A stretch of 64,000 nt of DNA from Subtercola sp. Lineage in GTDB: Bacteria > Actinomycetota > Actinomycetes > Actinomycetales > Microbacteriaceae. Below, piece after piece: positions 8,543 through 17,169 of this stretch; the stretch's first letter is position 1, and each line of letters begins with the position of its first letter. Under the pieces are notes generated by a model. The model did not search any database, was not told the DNA's origin, and worked only from the letters and a program-made list of their open reading frames with translations. The stretch covers positions 1-64,000 of the forward strand of contig JAODBC010000004.1 of assembly GCA_025463765.1 (NCBI GenBank), written 5' to 3'. The translations under genes were made by a program, and so were the position numbers.

Positions 8543-9297
8543 CGAACGCGGGAAAGCTCTCTGGAATGGTGGCGATCGTCACCGGTGCTGCACGCGGAAT
8601 GGGCAAAGCAGAGGCAACCTTGTTCATTGAGGAGGGTGCAACGGTCATTCTGACGGACATCAACGATGCTGAGGGTGCCGCGCTGGCCGACTCGCTCGGC
8701 GACCGCGCAGAGTACGTACAGCACGACGTGGGCGACGAAGAGGAATGGGCCGAGCTCGTCAGGCACGTTGAACAGACCCACGGGCGTGTCGATGTTCTCG
8801 TGAACAATGCGGGCATATCGATCGCCGGACTGATTGAGGATTTTCCGCTCGAAGACTTCGACCTGATGGTGCGGGTGAATCAGCGCGGCGTTCTGCTCGG
8901 AATGCGCTCGGTCATTGCGCCGATGAGACGGGCCGGGGGAGGAAGCATCATCAATATCGCCTCTGACGCCGCCATGCGGGCCGAGCCCGAACACGTCGTC
9001 TACTCGGGCACAAAGTTCGCCGTGCGCGGCATGACCCAGGTGGCCGCTGGTGAACTCGCGGCAGACGGCATCCGAGTGAACGTCATCCACCCGGGCGGCG
9101 CCGACACACCGATGCTGCAGCAGTCGAATTCGGCGGAGCGAACTGCGTGGCTTGTTGACCGGATCCCCCTGAAAAGGCTCGCAGAGCCGAGAGAGATCGC
9201 AGAGATGGCCCTCTTTCTGGCGTCGAAATCTGCCTCGTACATCACCGGCGCGGACTTCGTCGTCGACGGTGGTCTGCTGTTGAACGCTCGCAACTGA
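8539..9297 (+). CDS. Short-chain dehydrogenase/reductase (SDR)
   Basis: The 252-aa classical SDR has TGAARGMG as cofactor loop, Asp-Ile in VILTDIND favouring NAD(H), NNAGIS, and catalytic Ser, Tyr and Lys in NIASDAAM and YSGTKFAV. It is translationally coupled to the EthD gene by a GTGA overlap, implying that the two act on consecutive intermediates. A strong bidirectional terminator closes the unit at 9307-9358. The HPGGADTPML segment after the active site is usual for the family. The substrate is unknown. Confidence 0.88.
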   Translation: MTNAGKLSGMVAIVTGAARGMGKAEATLFIEEGATVILTDINDAEGAALADSLGDRAEYVQHDVGDEEEWAELVRHVEQTHGRVDVLVNNAGISIAGLIEDFPLEDFDLMVRVNQRGVLLGMRSVIAPMRRAGGGSIINIASDAAMRAEPEHVVYSGTKFAVRGMTQVAAGELAADGIRVNVIHPGGADTPMLQQSNSAERTAWLVDRIPLKRLAEPREIAEMALFLASKSASYITGADFVVDGGLLLNARN

Positions 9298-9306
9298 CGA
9301 GCGAGG

Positions 9307-9358
9307 AGATAGCACGAGGCCCGGGTCGGGATTCACCGACCCGGGCCTCGTGCTATCT
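9307..9358. terminator. Strong bidirectional terminator, 23-bp stem
   Basis: The arms 9307-9329 and 9336-9358 are perfectly complementary over 23 bp around a 6-nt loop (9330-9335), placed between the convergent SDR genes ending at 9297 and 9373. It should stop transcripts from both sides. Confidence 0.85.
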
Positions 9359-9372
9359 GGGGATCCGCGCTC

Positions 9373-10218
9373 TCAGTGATGCGGAATCTTGAAGGGAGCT
9401 AAGGAGCCCGCGTCGACGGCGATCGTGGAGCCCGTGACATACCTGGCCTCATCAGAGGCGAGCCACAACACCGCCTGGCTGACATCACTCGGTTCGACCC
9501 AAGGAACGTTAAGAATGTGCATCGCCGACATGACGCGAACGACTTCTTCGTCGGAGGCGTTTTCATCACCGGTCCACACTTTGCGAATTGCCGGGTTGCG
9601 AATCATGGGAGTGTTGACGTTCGACGAAGCGACCGCATTGACCCGAATATCGTAGGGGCCGAACTCGATCGCACACGCCTTCATCAATCCCACGACCCCG
9701 TGCTTTGCCGCGACGTAGTGCGCCATGTTCGCGACGCCCACCAGCCCTGACGTCGAAGAGATGAGCACAATCGATCCTCCACGACCAGCAGCGATCATGT
9801 GCGGGGCCACGGCGCGAACAGTGCGCCACGTGCTCGTCAAGAATCGGTCGACCGTTCCTGTGAAGTCTTCCTCGCTCATCTCGTGCACGACTCCAGGCGA
9901 GGCGGCACCAGCGTTTGCCACCACGATGTCGATATGGCCGAACTCCTCGACACCGTGGGCGGTTACCTCGTGCAGGCGCTGCAGATCGCGATTGTCGGCC
10001 TTCTCGAAGATGATACGTCGACCGAGCGCCTCTACCGCGGCAACGGTCTCGTCGCGATCAGCCAGCGACGCCATCGAGTACCCGAACCCCGTAATGTCTT
10101 CGAGAATGTCGATCGCCAGAATGTCGGCGCCCTCTTCGGCGAGCCTGATGGCGTGCGCGCGCCCTTGACCGCGCCCGGCTCCCGTGATGAACGCTACTTT
10201 TCCGTCAAGTCTTCCCAT
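9373..10218 (-). CDS. Mycofactocin-type SDR oxidoreductase
   Basis: The 281-aa protein has the glycine loop TGAGRGQGRAHAIRLAEEGA and AIDI, the signature of the SDR subfamily that uses a non-exchangeable NAD and passes electrons to the peptide-derived cofactor mycofactocin in actinobacteria. The catalytic Tyr/Lys lie in YVAAKHGVVG, and an extended segment after the second strand (about residues 40-60, DITGFGYSMASL) is characteristic. It probably oxidises an alcohol in the degradative pathway. The gene ends against the 23-bp terminator and lies 41 bp after the ABC ATPase in the same direction. No mycofactocin synthesis genes are in this window. Confidence 0.87.
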   Translation of the reverse strand: MGRLDGKVAFITGAGRGQGRAHAIRLAEEGADILAIDILEDITGFGYSMASLADRDETVAAVEALGRRIIFEKADNRDLQRLHEVTAHGVEEFGHIDIVVANAGAASPGVVHEMSEEDFTGTVDRFLTSTWRTVRAVAPHMIAAGRGGSIVLISSTSGLVGVANMAHYVAAKHGVVGLMKACAIEFGPYDIRVNAVASSNVNTPMIRNPAIRKVWTGDENASDEEVVRVMSAMHILNVPWVEPSDVSQAVLWLASDEARYVTGSTIAVDAGSLAPFKIPHH

Positions 10219-10259
10219 CAGTCAAGCTCCTTACGTTGAAGTGGTCTAGTGAGCGTCAG

Positions 10260-11816
10260 CTACTGGCTTGTCGCGATCGAGTAGCTGGCTTCGGCGAGCC
10301 TGTTCGCGTCGATCTCGGTCGCATCGGCGAACTCTTCGGCAACTTCACCGTGCGCGAGAACGAGTACCCGATCTGACTGCGCGGCAACTTCTTCGAAGTC
10401 AGTGCTGATGAGCACAACGGCGGTGCCAGCGTGCGCTGCCTCATGCATCAGTTCGTACAAAACGGCACGGGAACCGATATCGACTCCTGCTGTGGGGTCT
10501 TCGAGCACGGCAACAGAGGGATGATCGGCGAGGGCTCTGGCGAACACGATCTTCTGCTGATTCCCGCCGCTGAATTCGGCAACATCCCGATCGGCCCAGT
10601 CGCGCGGGACAACACCGAACTTTTCAGCGATGTTGAGTACTGCGTGCGTCTCATTGCGAGGGCTTCGGAAGCCGAGTCGTGTCCACGCACCGAAATTGCG
10701 CCGAGTGGGTAGCAGGTTTTCTCGAAGACCGAGACCGGTGATCACACCCTCGCGTTGCCGATCACCCGGAACGACGGTACAGCCCCGCCGCGACATCCCT
10801 TCGGGATTACCAAGCGGAAGGGCCTCGCCCCGGAGAGAAGCAGAACCACCCGTGGGTTTGCTTGCGCCGGCCAGAGCTTGAGCAAGTTCCCTGGTGCCAC
10901 TGCCGACGAGCCCGCAGATTCCAAGCACTTCTCCGGCATTGACGGAGAAGGATATCGGCTGCGCTAGAGCATTGGTTTTCAGCTCGCTGACGACAAGGTA
11001 GTCGCGGGCGTCTGCAATTCGCTCTCGGTCGCGTACGCGCGGCACGGGTTGCTGGGCGCGTGAAGTGCCGCCGACGATGTAGTTGACCAATTCGTCGTGC
11101 GAAATGTCGGCCAGCGGGGCAGTGACCACTTTTTTGCCGTTGCGGAGCACGGTGACTGTATCCACGAGCCCGGGTAGCTCGTCGAGCCTGTGCGTCACGT
11201 AGATGAAGGCGACCCCACCACGGCGCATGCGCTTTAAAGCCGTCACGAGGCGGTCGACTTCGGGTTTGGGCAGACTTGCACTCACTTCGTCGAGAACGAG
11301 GATGCTCGGGTTCAGCGCCAGAGCGCGTGCAACGGCACACAGTACTTGCTCGTCTCTCGTCAGCGAGTTCACGAGCTGGTCTGGAGCGAAGTCTGCCCCT
11401 ACAGAGGCCAGTACACCTGCCACGCGCGTTGCCGTGGCCCGGTCATCCACCAGTCCGAACCTTTTTTCGAAGCCCAGTTGGAGGGCGATGTTGTCGGCGA
11501 CGCTAATGTCATCGACTAGCCCGAGATCCTGGTGAACGAAGGCGATGCCGGCAGCACGCGCCGCCGCAGAACCGTGGCCTGCCTCCAGCGGTTCGCCGTG
11601 CACTTCGATAGTGCCTGAGTCGAGGCGGTGTACGCCGGCGAGGATTTTGATGAGTGTCGACTTTCCGGCGCCATTTGCGCCCAGAAGAGCGTGAATTTCG
11701 CCGGGCTCAACGTCGAAAGTCACATTCTGCAGAACGGCGCTCTGGCCGAACTTCTTCGACACGTCAGAGAACCGAAGAGCTGGACTCGCTTTTTCGGCCT
11801 CACTCTGTACATCCAT
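10260..11816 (-). CDS. ABC sugar-type transporter ATPase, second system
   Basis: The protein is about 518 aa with two ATP-binding cassettes. NBD1 has an intact Walker A (GANGAGKST) and Walker B (ILVLDEVSAS) with a degenerate signature (LTRDEQ). NBD2 has signature FSGGNQQK, a degenerate Walker A (GLVGSGTREL) and Walker B VAVLEDPTAG, where the usual Asp-Glu order is reversed. The ATG at 11816 is preferred because GAGAAGGG sits 8 nt upstream; the frame extends 8 codons further. No permease or binding protein adjoins; the matching partners are probably those at 21036-23277. A TTGACA/TACTAT promoter lies just upstream. Confidence 0.88.
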   Translation of the reverse strand: MDVQSEAEKASPALRFSDVSKKFGQSAVLQNVTFDVEPGEIHALLGANGAGKSTLIKILAGVHRLDSGTIEVHGEPLEAGHGSAAARAAGIAFVHQDLGLVDDISVADNIALQLGFEKRFGLVDDRATATRVAGVLASVGADFAPDQLVNSLTRDEQVLCAVARALALNPSILVLDEVSASLPKPEVDRLVTALKRMRRGGVAFIYVTHRLDELPGLVDTVTVLRNGKKVVTAPLADISHDELVNYIVGGTSRAQQPVPRVRDRERIADARDYLVVSELKTNALAQPISFSVNAGEVLGICGLVGSGTRELAQALAGASKPTGGSASLRGEALPLGNPEGMSRRGCTVVPGDRQREGVITGLGLRENLLPTRRNFGAWTRLGFRSPRNETHAVLNIAEKFGVVPRDWADRDVAEFSGGNQQKIVFARALADHPSVAVLEDPTAGVDIGSRAVLYELMHEAAHAGTAVVLISTDFEEVAAQSDRVLVLAHGEVAEEFADATEIDANRLAEASYSIATSQ

Positions 11817-11862
11817 TGGTGCCGCCCTTCTCTTCGCCAAGCATCATCGCTCCGCTTTCTAT

Positions 11863-11890
11863 ATAGTAAAGTTTCAAACGCAAATGTCAA
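11863..11890 (-). promoter_or_regulatory. Predicted sigma70-type promoter for the second ABC ATPase
   Basis: Reading leftward, TTGACA (11885-11890) and TACTAT (11863-11868) are separated by 16 bp, about 50 bp before the ATPase start. The -35 box overlaps the 3' end of the hydroxyacyl-CoA dehydrogenase gene. Confidence 0.5.
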
Positions 11891-12791
11891 CGCTGATACT
11901 GTCGATCATCGATTCGGCCTGAACTCTCTTCCCTCGAACCTCGGGGTAGTCGAAGAAGCCTCTGCCCACGGTGCGGCCGGTAAGACCTGCTTCGACCATG
12001 CGCGTGAGAAGCTGCGGTGCGGCGAAGTGCGGCTCTCCGTTTTCGGCGAACAGCACATCGGCAAGGATCTTGGCCCTGTCGAGCCCTATGAGGTCGAGCA
12101 TCGCCAGCGGGCCGATCGAATGACCGCAGCCCTGCACCATTCCCGCGTCGATGTCTTCCCTTGTCGCGAAACCGCTCTCGAGCATCCGGACGGCCGACAG
12201 AAGATACGGCACGAGAAGAGCATTGACGACGAAGCCTGCTCTGTCTTTCGCGTAGATCACGTTCTTGCCGAGCGGGCCCCATGCCAGCCGATCGACCATA
12301 GCAATCGTCTCTGAAGACGTGATCAGCGACGGAACGAGTTCGACGAGTGGATGGGTCGGCACCGGTGAAAAGAAGTGCATTCCCATCACCCGGTCGGCAC
12401 GCTTCGTGGCGGATGCGAGATGGGCGATCGATATCGAGGAGGTGGTCGTGACGAGAAGCGATTCCGGTCGCACCGCCTCGTCTAAGGCGCGAAAGATGGC
12501 GAGCTTGACCGGCTCATCTTCTGTGGCGGCCTCTATGACAAGATCGACGTCGGAAAGTTCTGCACAGTCGGTCGTCGCCGCGACTCGCTCCAGAATGGCC
12601 TCAGCCTCGACATGATCGAGCGTGCCGCTCACGACAGCCCTCATGACGGATACTCGCAGCCGGCTCAGCCCGATGTCTACCGCCTGCTCGCTTTGTTCGA
12701 CGGCCCTGACGTCGAGCCCCGACCTGGCGCACAGCTCGGCGATTCCGCTGCCCATCGGGCCGAGGCCGACGACCCCGACCGTGCCGATCAT
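11874..12791 (-). CDS. 3-hydroxyacyl-CoA dehydrogenase
   Basis: The 305-aa protein matches the 3-hydroxybutyryl/3-hydroxyacyl-CoA dehydrogenase family in length and fold. An NAD-binding GLGPMGSGIAE comes first, then the family segments LVTTTSSISIAHLA, VMGMHFFSPVPTHPLVELVP with the catalytic His, and KDRAGFVVNALLVPYL. The later GHSIGPLAMLDLIGLD is also typical. It oxidises a 3-hydroxyacyl-CoA to the 3-keto form before thiolytic cleavage, for which a thiolase is encoded at 17166. The start at 12791 overlaps the upstream stop as TGATG, showing coupling in a five-gene operon. Substrate chain type is unknown. Confidence 0.9.
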   Translation of the reverse strand: MIGTVGVVGLGPMGSGIAELCARSGLDVRAVEQSEQAVDIGLSRLRVSVMRAVVSGTLDHVEAEAILERVAATTDCAELSDVDLVIEAATEDEPVKLAIFRALDEAVRPESLLVTTTSSISIAHLASATKRADRVMGMHFFSPVPTHPLVELVPSLITSSETIAMVDRLAWGPLGKNVIYAKDRAGFVVNALLVPYLLSAVRMLESGFATREDIDAGMVQGCGHSIGPLAMLDLIGLDRAKILADVLFAENGEPHFAAPQLLTRMVEAGLTGRTVGRGFFDYPEVRGKRVQAESMIDSISVDICV

Positions 12792-14044
12792 CACGAGGCC
12801 TCTGCGAACCGTGACTCCAGCCACTGCCGCATTTTCTCGGCAGCCGATACAGCTCCCGGCACACCGCCCGCACGCAACGGCCCGCCGAAGTGGGTTCCTT
12901 CTACCGCCAGAACGGTCACGTCGTCACCACCTAGCGCGCGCGACATTGCTTCGATGTCTGCGGGAAACGAGGCTTGATCTCCAGTGAATTCGACGAGCAG
13001 GCTCGGCACCGTGACGCCGCGGGCGCACCTCAGAAAATCTGCGTTCGTCGTTGTTGCCGACCATGTCGACAGCCACGCTTCAGCAGTGGAGATTCTCCCG
13101 AACCCGACCAGTCCGTAGTTGGTGAGGTCAGGGCGGCGGCCGAACAATGAACCGTACGGTCGCTGGTTCGCATCGATCGACAGATCCACATTTCGCAGGT
13201 CGGCGTCGGTGCGGTGCACCACTATTAGTCGAGGCGACAGAGCGCGACGTCTATCGCTCGGATCGGCAGTCGCCTGGAAGGCTTTGTTCGCTGCCTGAGC
13301 CTCATCGAGATACTCGCGCGCGCGCTGGTCGATTCGATGCACTCTGGCGACCTGCGCCGCGCGATATCGCTCGATAAATTCCGCGCTATAGGAGCTTGAC
13401 GTGCCCGGCTCTGCAAAACCATTGCGCGTATCGAAGGGGTCAAGCTGCGGATCGATCGACATGCCATCGAACTCGTCGACTACTGACGGATCGATGACGC
13501 GCTGCAACAGCGCACCTTGCCCAGGATGGGGCGCAAGAAAAGTGACTCCATCGGGAAGCGGCATTTCGGCATCCGCGAGCGGCACGGGTCGTCCAGACGG
13601 CGTCGACGTCAGTCGATCGGCGGGCGGCAACGCAGCCTGCGAGCAGTAGAACGCGGTGAGCGTACCGCCGCCCGAGTGGCCGAGCATCACGACGTTCGCG
13701 AAACTCTGCTCGCGCAGAAAGACCTGACCGGCGGCAACATCGAGAAGCGTCTGCTCATGCACGAGTGCCAGGTCGTTGTTCGGGGAACGCGAGCCTTGCG
13801 TGAACACAGCAAATCCGGCGGCTAGAAGCAGCGGCACAAGTGCATGATGCGTGACATCCTGACGTGGATGCATTATCCAGACCACGGTGTGTGCGCCTGC
13901 CGGGGTGCGCAATACTCCCCCGACCTTCGCGCGGTCGACTGTTGAGAGCTCGTGCACAGATACCGTCACAGCGGCGGTCGCATGGAGCTGGTCCGTTTCG
14001 AAGTACCTGTCCGCTCCGAGCCTCGTCGACGACGTAGCGCTCAT
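12791..14044 (-). CDS. Alpha/beta-hydrolase-fold protein
   Basis: The 417-aa protein has a nucleophile elbow GHSGGG (within VVMLGHSGGGTLTAFYC) preceded by HPRQDVTHHALVPLLLAAGFAV, as in serine hydrolases of the alpha/beta fold. Late in the sequence, VEGTHFGGPL supplies a candidate catalytic His. It is longer than typical esterases because of a roughly 100-residue insert between the elbow and the C-terminal strands. ATGA overlap with the 82-aa gene upstream and TGATG overlap with the hydroxyacyl-CoA dehydrogenase downstream place it in one tightly coupled operon. It may open a lactone or ester, or cleave a C-C bond; the substrate is unknown. Confidence 0.8.
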   Translation of the reverse strand: MSATSSTRLGADRYFETDQLHATAAVTVSVHELSTVDRAKVGGVLRTPAGAHTVVWIMHPRQDVTHHALVPLLLAAGFAVFTQGSRSPNNDLALVHEQTLLDVAAGQVFLREQSFANVVMLGHSGGGTLTAFYCSQAALPPADRLTSTPSGRPVPLADAEMPLPDGVTFLAPHPGQGALLQRVIDPSVVDEFDGMSIDPQLDPFDTRNGFAEPGTSSSYSAEFIERYRAAQVARVHRIDQRAREYLDEAQAANKAFQATADPSDRRRALSPRLIVVHRTDADLRNVDLSIDANQRPYGSLFGRRPDLTNYGLVGFGRISTAEAWLSTWSATTTNADFLRCARGVTVPSLLVEFTGDQASFPADIEAMSRALGGDDVTVLAVEGTHFGGPLRAGGVPGAVSAAEKMRQWLESRFAEAS

Positions 14045-14289
14045 CGCGGCACCAGTCGGAACGCGTCGCGATCCCACTGTTCTATCTGCCACCCCTCGAG
14101 GCCGCCGACCCAGCTGTACCAGACCGCGTGTCGCACCCCTGTCGACCGTCGATCGACGGTCACGTTACTCTCGGCGGCGAGCACAAAGTACGGCCCGACC
14201 TTCTCGAGGCTTACCCCTGGATACCCGCGGGCGATCTCGACGATGGGCACGTTTTCGGGCACATCGAGTACGAAAAGGCGAGCCGTCAC
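14041..14289 (-). CDS. Small conserved-looking protein of unknown function (82 aa)
   Basis: An 82-aa protein starts at a GTG (14289) that overlaps the stop of the VOC gene as GTGA and ends overlapping the hydrolase start as ATGA, so it is certainly part of the coupled operon. It reads VTARLFVLDVPENVPIVEIA at the start and ends in EQWDRDAFRLVPR. There is no signal or membrane segment. A small helper or subunit of the neighbouring hydrolase or dioxygenase-like protein is plausible. I do not recognise the family. Confidence 0.65.
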   Translation of the reverse strand: MTARLFVLDVPENVPIVEIARGYPGVSLEKVGPYFVLAAESNVTVDRRSTGVRHAVWYSWVGGLEGWQIEQWDRDAFRLVPR

Positions 14290-14963
14290 CGCCGCACCGG
14301 CCCTTCGGGGCTCGGAATGAGCTCGCGCTCGGCCTCCTGCTCGTCTTGCCAATTTTCGGCGCGCTCCATGATGAGCTCCGCCTTACGAACCAACAACGCA
14401 TCCATAGACGCTCCGGGCTGTTGCAGAATGTCGACCAGAGCATCGATGGTCAGGTTCGCATCGAGATCCTCCTGCGGCGTCACCGGCCGGAGAGCCCGGG
14501 TGATCTCGAAGAAGTAGCCGTTAGGGTCGTGCGTGTAGATCGATTCGATCGTCTCGTGCTGAATCTGCATCTCGACGGGCCAATCGCTGGCGTCGAGTCT
14601 GCGTCGGTATTCGAGCAGATGCTCTTCAGAATTGACGTGCAGGGCGATGTGACGCGATCGCACGAAAAACTCGGGCGTGTCGGAGCCGAAGCGGGCATAG
14701 ACATCGCCCTTGCCCCGACTTGTCTCTGGCGCCTCGAGCCCGAAATAGTAGAAGAACGCGATGCGATCGTCGTTACCGATGTCGAAGAAGAAATGAATGA
14801 AATCGGGATGATCGTCTGGACCCCATCCCGCTGCGCAAATCGAGTGCACAACAGGGAACCCCAGCGTATCCCTGTAGAACCGAACGGTGGCTACCGGGTC
14901 GAACGTTGGGAAGGCGGCGTGATCGACCCCGCTCACGAGGTGCTTGGCAGAGAGTTCAGACAT
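14286..14963 (-). CDS. VOC-family (glyoxalase/extradiol dioxygenase-like) protein
   Basis: The 225-aa protein contains the vicinal-oxygen-chelate fold. SGVDHAAFPTFDPVATVRFYRDTLGF opens the first module with a metal-ligand His at about residue 15, and HIALHVNSEEHLLEYRRRL plus GYFFEITR supply further ligand His and Glu residues. Such proteins isomerise, oxygenate or lyse small carbonyl or aromatic compounds at a metal centre. The C-terminal 50 residues are helical and acidic and lie outside the fold. It is coupled by TGATG to the isomerase gene upstream and by GTGA to the 82-aa gene downstream. A dioxygenase or isomerase role on a ring-derived product is inferred. Confidence 0.8.
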   Translation of the reverse strand: MSELSAKHLVSGVDHAAFPTFDPVATVRFYRDTLGFPVVHSICAAGWGPDDHPDFIHFFFDIGNDDRIAFFYYFGLEAPETSRGKGDVYARFGSDTPEFFVRSRHIALHVNSEEHLLEYRRRLDASDWPVEMQIQHETIESIYTHDPNGYFFEITRALRPVTPQEDLDANLTIDALVDILQQPGASMDALLVRKAELIMERAENWQDEQEAERELIPSPEGPVRR

Positions 14964-15748
14964 CAGATGGCTCCTTCGATTGTGGTTGGGCTGTTGCTTT
15001 CTGGTCGTGTCGAATCGGCTCGCAGTAGTGAGCCAGCCCCCGGAATGTCGACAGGCAAGCCGGCCGAACGCAGGATGGAATACGCGCCTGCTGTGGCGGC
15101 TGAGAGCACCGGAATGCCGAACTCCTGCTCGGCCGCGTCGACCAGGTCAAGCGACGGCATCTGAACGCAGGCCGAGATGATCAGGGCATTGGCCTTGCTC
15201 AGATCCAGAGACCGAGCGGCGTCGAGTACGCGTTCACCTGGGATACGACCGACCTCGTAGTTGTCTTCGACCTCGAGCGCACGCCAGTCGACAACTTCGA
15301 AGCCCTCCGCCTCGAGATACCCCACAACCTGCTCGGCGAGGGGCCGCATGTACGGAGTGACGAGAGCAATTCGTTTGACTCCGAGTGCGTTGATCGCTTC
15401 GACGAGTGCGCCGGCACTTGAGCGCACGACTGCCGACGATCCGCCTGTGGCGAGTTGTTCGGCTACGAGGCTTTCGACACGGCGATGTTCGCCGATGCCC
15501 GACGCCATGATCGCCACGAGGCACGCGTAAAGAATGACGTCGGGTCGAGCATCCCCCAACTCGATGATGCAGCGCTCACGCTGAGCATTCATTGCAGCGA
15601 GTTGGGCAGGCGACACCTTCGCCATGCGCATACGGCTGGCGTGAAAGGTGAACTCCGCCGATTCATGACGGCCGAGGATGGCAGGCATCTCGGTCTCTAC
15701 TGTGGTGTTCGAACTAGGCACAACCAGGCCAATACGTGTTTGCGACAT
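14963..15748 (-). CDS. Maleate isomerase / arylmalonate decarboxylase-like (Asp/Glu racemase fold)
   Basis: The 261-aa protein belongs to the Asp/Glu racemase superfamily. The N-terminal PSSNTTVETEM is the maleate-isomerase variant of the substrate loop, and the two catalytic cysteines lie at residues 76 (LYACLVAI) and 194 (ISACVQMP), the positions known for bacterial maleate cis-trans isomerases. It probably isomerises maleate or a substituted cis-dicarboxylate to the trans form, or decarboxylates a related malonate. The start at 15748 follows AAGGGAAG on the reverse strand. As first gene of the five-gene coupled operon it suggests a ring-cleavage pathway giving a dicarboxylic intermediate. 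Confidence 0.85.
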   Translation of the reverse strand: MSQTRIGLVVPSSNTTVETEMPAILGRHESAEFTFHASRMRMAKVSPAQLAAMNAQRERCIIELGDARPDVILYACLVAIMASGIGEHRRVESLVAEQLATGGSSAVVRSSAGALVEAINALGVKRIALVTPYMRPLAEQVVGYLEAEGFEVVDWRALEVEDNYEVGRIPGERVLDAARSLDLSKANALIISACVQMPSLDLVDAAEQEFGIPVLSAATAGAYSILRSAGLPVDIPGAGSLLRADSTRPESNSPTTIEGAI

Positions 15749-15828
15749 TTCACTTCCCTTCGCTTCAATGATCTGACGCTTAGGATGATTTGTCAACGCT
15801 TACGTCAATTCAACGACGAAAGAGTTCA

Positions 15829-16275
15829 CTATTCGGGCAAACGCCTGCGAATATACGAATCGAAGACGACTGTCAGCACAAGAGAGTCTGTTGTCCGCAG
15901 CCGCCCTGTCGTCGTCAGAAGCGCTCGGTCTGAATGAGTGAAGACGACCTCGTCGATCGTCAGCTCGCCGAAGAGCGCCGCGCCAGGCCGCACCGGACTG
16001 GTCAGCTGAACGTCCCTCATCGCGCGACCGGCGACGACATCCCAAGACAGATAGGCACCACGTACGGCCAGGCGCTGAAAGACGGCGAGAGTGTGAACTC
16101 CGCTCGCGATGATCTCGCCGAAGAAGCCTGCCGACGCAGCGACGGGGTCGATGTGAAAAGGCTGGGGATCCCACTGCTGTGAGAACTGAACCATTTCGTC
16201 AAGCGTCACCACATAGCTGCCGAGATTGACCGTCGAGCCGACGACCAGGTCGTCGGCCATAAGAAGGCGGCTCAC
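15829..16275 (-). CDS. MaoC-like enoyl-CoA hydratase/dehydratase
   Basis: The 148-aa single hotdog-domain protein has the MaoC pattern: VTLDEMVQFSQQWDPQPFHIDPVAA carries the catalytic Asp and His, followed by FFGEIIASGVHTLAV. It would add water to an enoyl-CoA or the reverse. The exact start is uncertain (GTG 16275 or ATG 16260), since neither has a clear ribosome binding site. It lies 84 bp after the leftward SDR gene and before the maleate-isomerase-like operon. With the SDR and thiolase upstream it supplies a beta-oxidation-type set. Confidence 0.85.
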   Translation of the reverse strand: MSRLLMADDLVVGSTVNLGSYVVTLDEMVQFSQQWDPQPFHIDPVAASAGFFGEIIASGVHTLAVFQRLAVRGAYLSWDVVAGRAMRDVQLTSPVRPGAALFGELTIDEVVFTHSDRALLTTTGRLRTTDSLVLTVVFDSYIRRRLPE

Positions 16276-16359
16276 GGCGGCTACCGTGCCCGACGGTAAA
16301 GAGAGGTATCGGGTGACCCCGCCATTCGACTCACACCGACATCCGCGTCACGTCGAGGT

Positions 16360-17169
16360 TCACGACAATTCACTGGCCGGCCCACCTGCTACATAGAGCA
16401 GTTGCCCAGAGACATAACCGGATTGTTCGCTGACGAAAAACGAGACAGCATTTGCGATGTCATCGGGCTGGCCGATGCTGCCTACCGATGTGTGGCTCGC
16501 CCATTCTTCGAGCATTACGTCGAACGGAATCCCCATGCGTTCCGCCGTCGCCAGCGTCATCTCCGTCTCGATATAACCAGGCGCGACGGCATTGACAGTG
16601 ACGCCGAAGCTGCCGAGCTCCATCGCGAGAGTTCGCGTGAAACCCAGAAGGCCGGCTTTGGCTGCCGAGTAGTTCGCCTGTCCCCGATTGCCCAGAGACG
16701 ACGTGCTCGAAATGTTCACGATTCGGCCGAACCCAGCTGCGACCATGTACCGCTGTGCTGACCGGCTCATGAGAAAAGCCCCTCGCAGATGAACACCGAT
16801 CACCTGATCCCAGTCTTCGACTGTCATCTTGAAAAGAAGGTTGTCGCGAATGATGCCGGCGTTGTTGATCAGGATGCACGGCGCGCCGAGCTCGTTTTCT
16901 ATAGTGTCAAACGCCGCCGCGACCGCATCTTCATCAGCGACATCGGCACCAACCGCCACTGCAGTGCCCCCGCCAGTCTGGATCGCCCTCACCGTCTCGG
17001 CGCCGCGCGCCACCGTCAGATCAAGCACTGCGACGGCGTGCCCTTCGCGAGCAAGACGTCTGGCAATCGCAGCACCAATACCCCGGGCAGCGCCCGTCAC
17101 AACCGCAACCCGCTGCTGCGACAGGTCTTCTCGCTGATTGGCCCCGAGGTCGCCTGCCGTTTCTGTCAT
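16360..17169 (-). CDS. SDR, 3-oxoacyl reductase-like (FabG family)
   Basis: The 269-aa SDR has TGAARGIGAAIARRLAREG, Asp in VAVLDLTVARG indicating NAD(H) use, NNAGIIRDNLLFKM, and catalytic YSAAKAGLLG. The NNAGIIRDNLL motif and C-terminal GQLLYVAGG are typical of acetoacetyl-CoA or 3-oxoacyl reductases. The start at 17169 overlaps the thiolase stop (ATGA), which fixes it and shows coupling. A 3-hydroxyacyl-CoA/3-ketoacyl interconversion just before thiolysis is the likely step. Confidence 0.88.
   Translation of the reverse strand: MTETAGDLGANQREDLSQQRVAVVTGAARGIGAAIARRLAREGHAVAVLDLTVARGAETVRAIQTGGGTAVAVGADVADEDAVAAAFDTIENELGAPCILINNAGIIRDNLLFKMTVEDWDQVIGVHLRGAFLMSRSAQRYMVAAGFGRIVNISSTSSLGNRGQANYSAAKAGLLGFTRTLAMELGSFGVTVNAVAPGYIETEMTLATAERMGIPFDVMLEEWASHTSVGSIGQPDDIANAVSFFVSEQSGYVSGQLLYVAGGPASELS

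Noticed and set aside
13887-15164. A 425-codon forward open frame across several leftward genes
   Set aside because: It is antisense to four coupled genes with recognised motifs, and its composition (Arg/His/Gly-rich) is typical of high-GC shadow frames.
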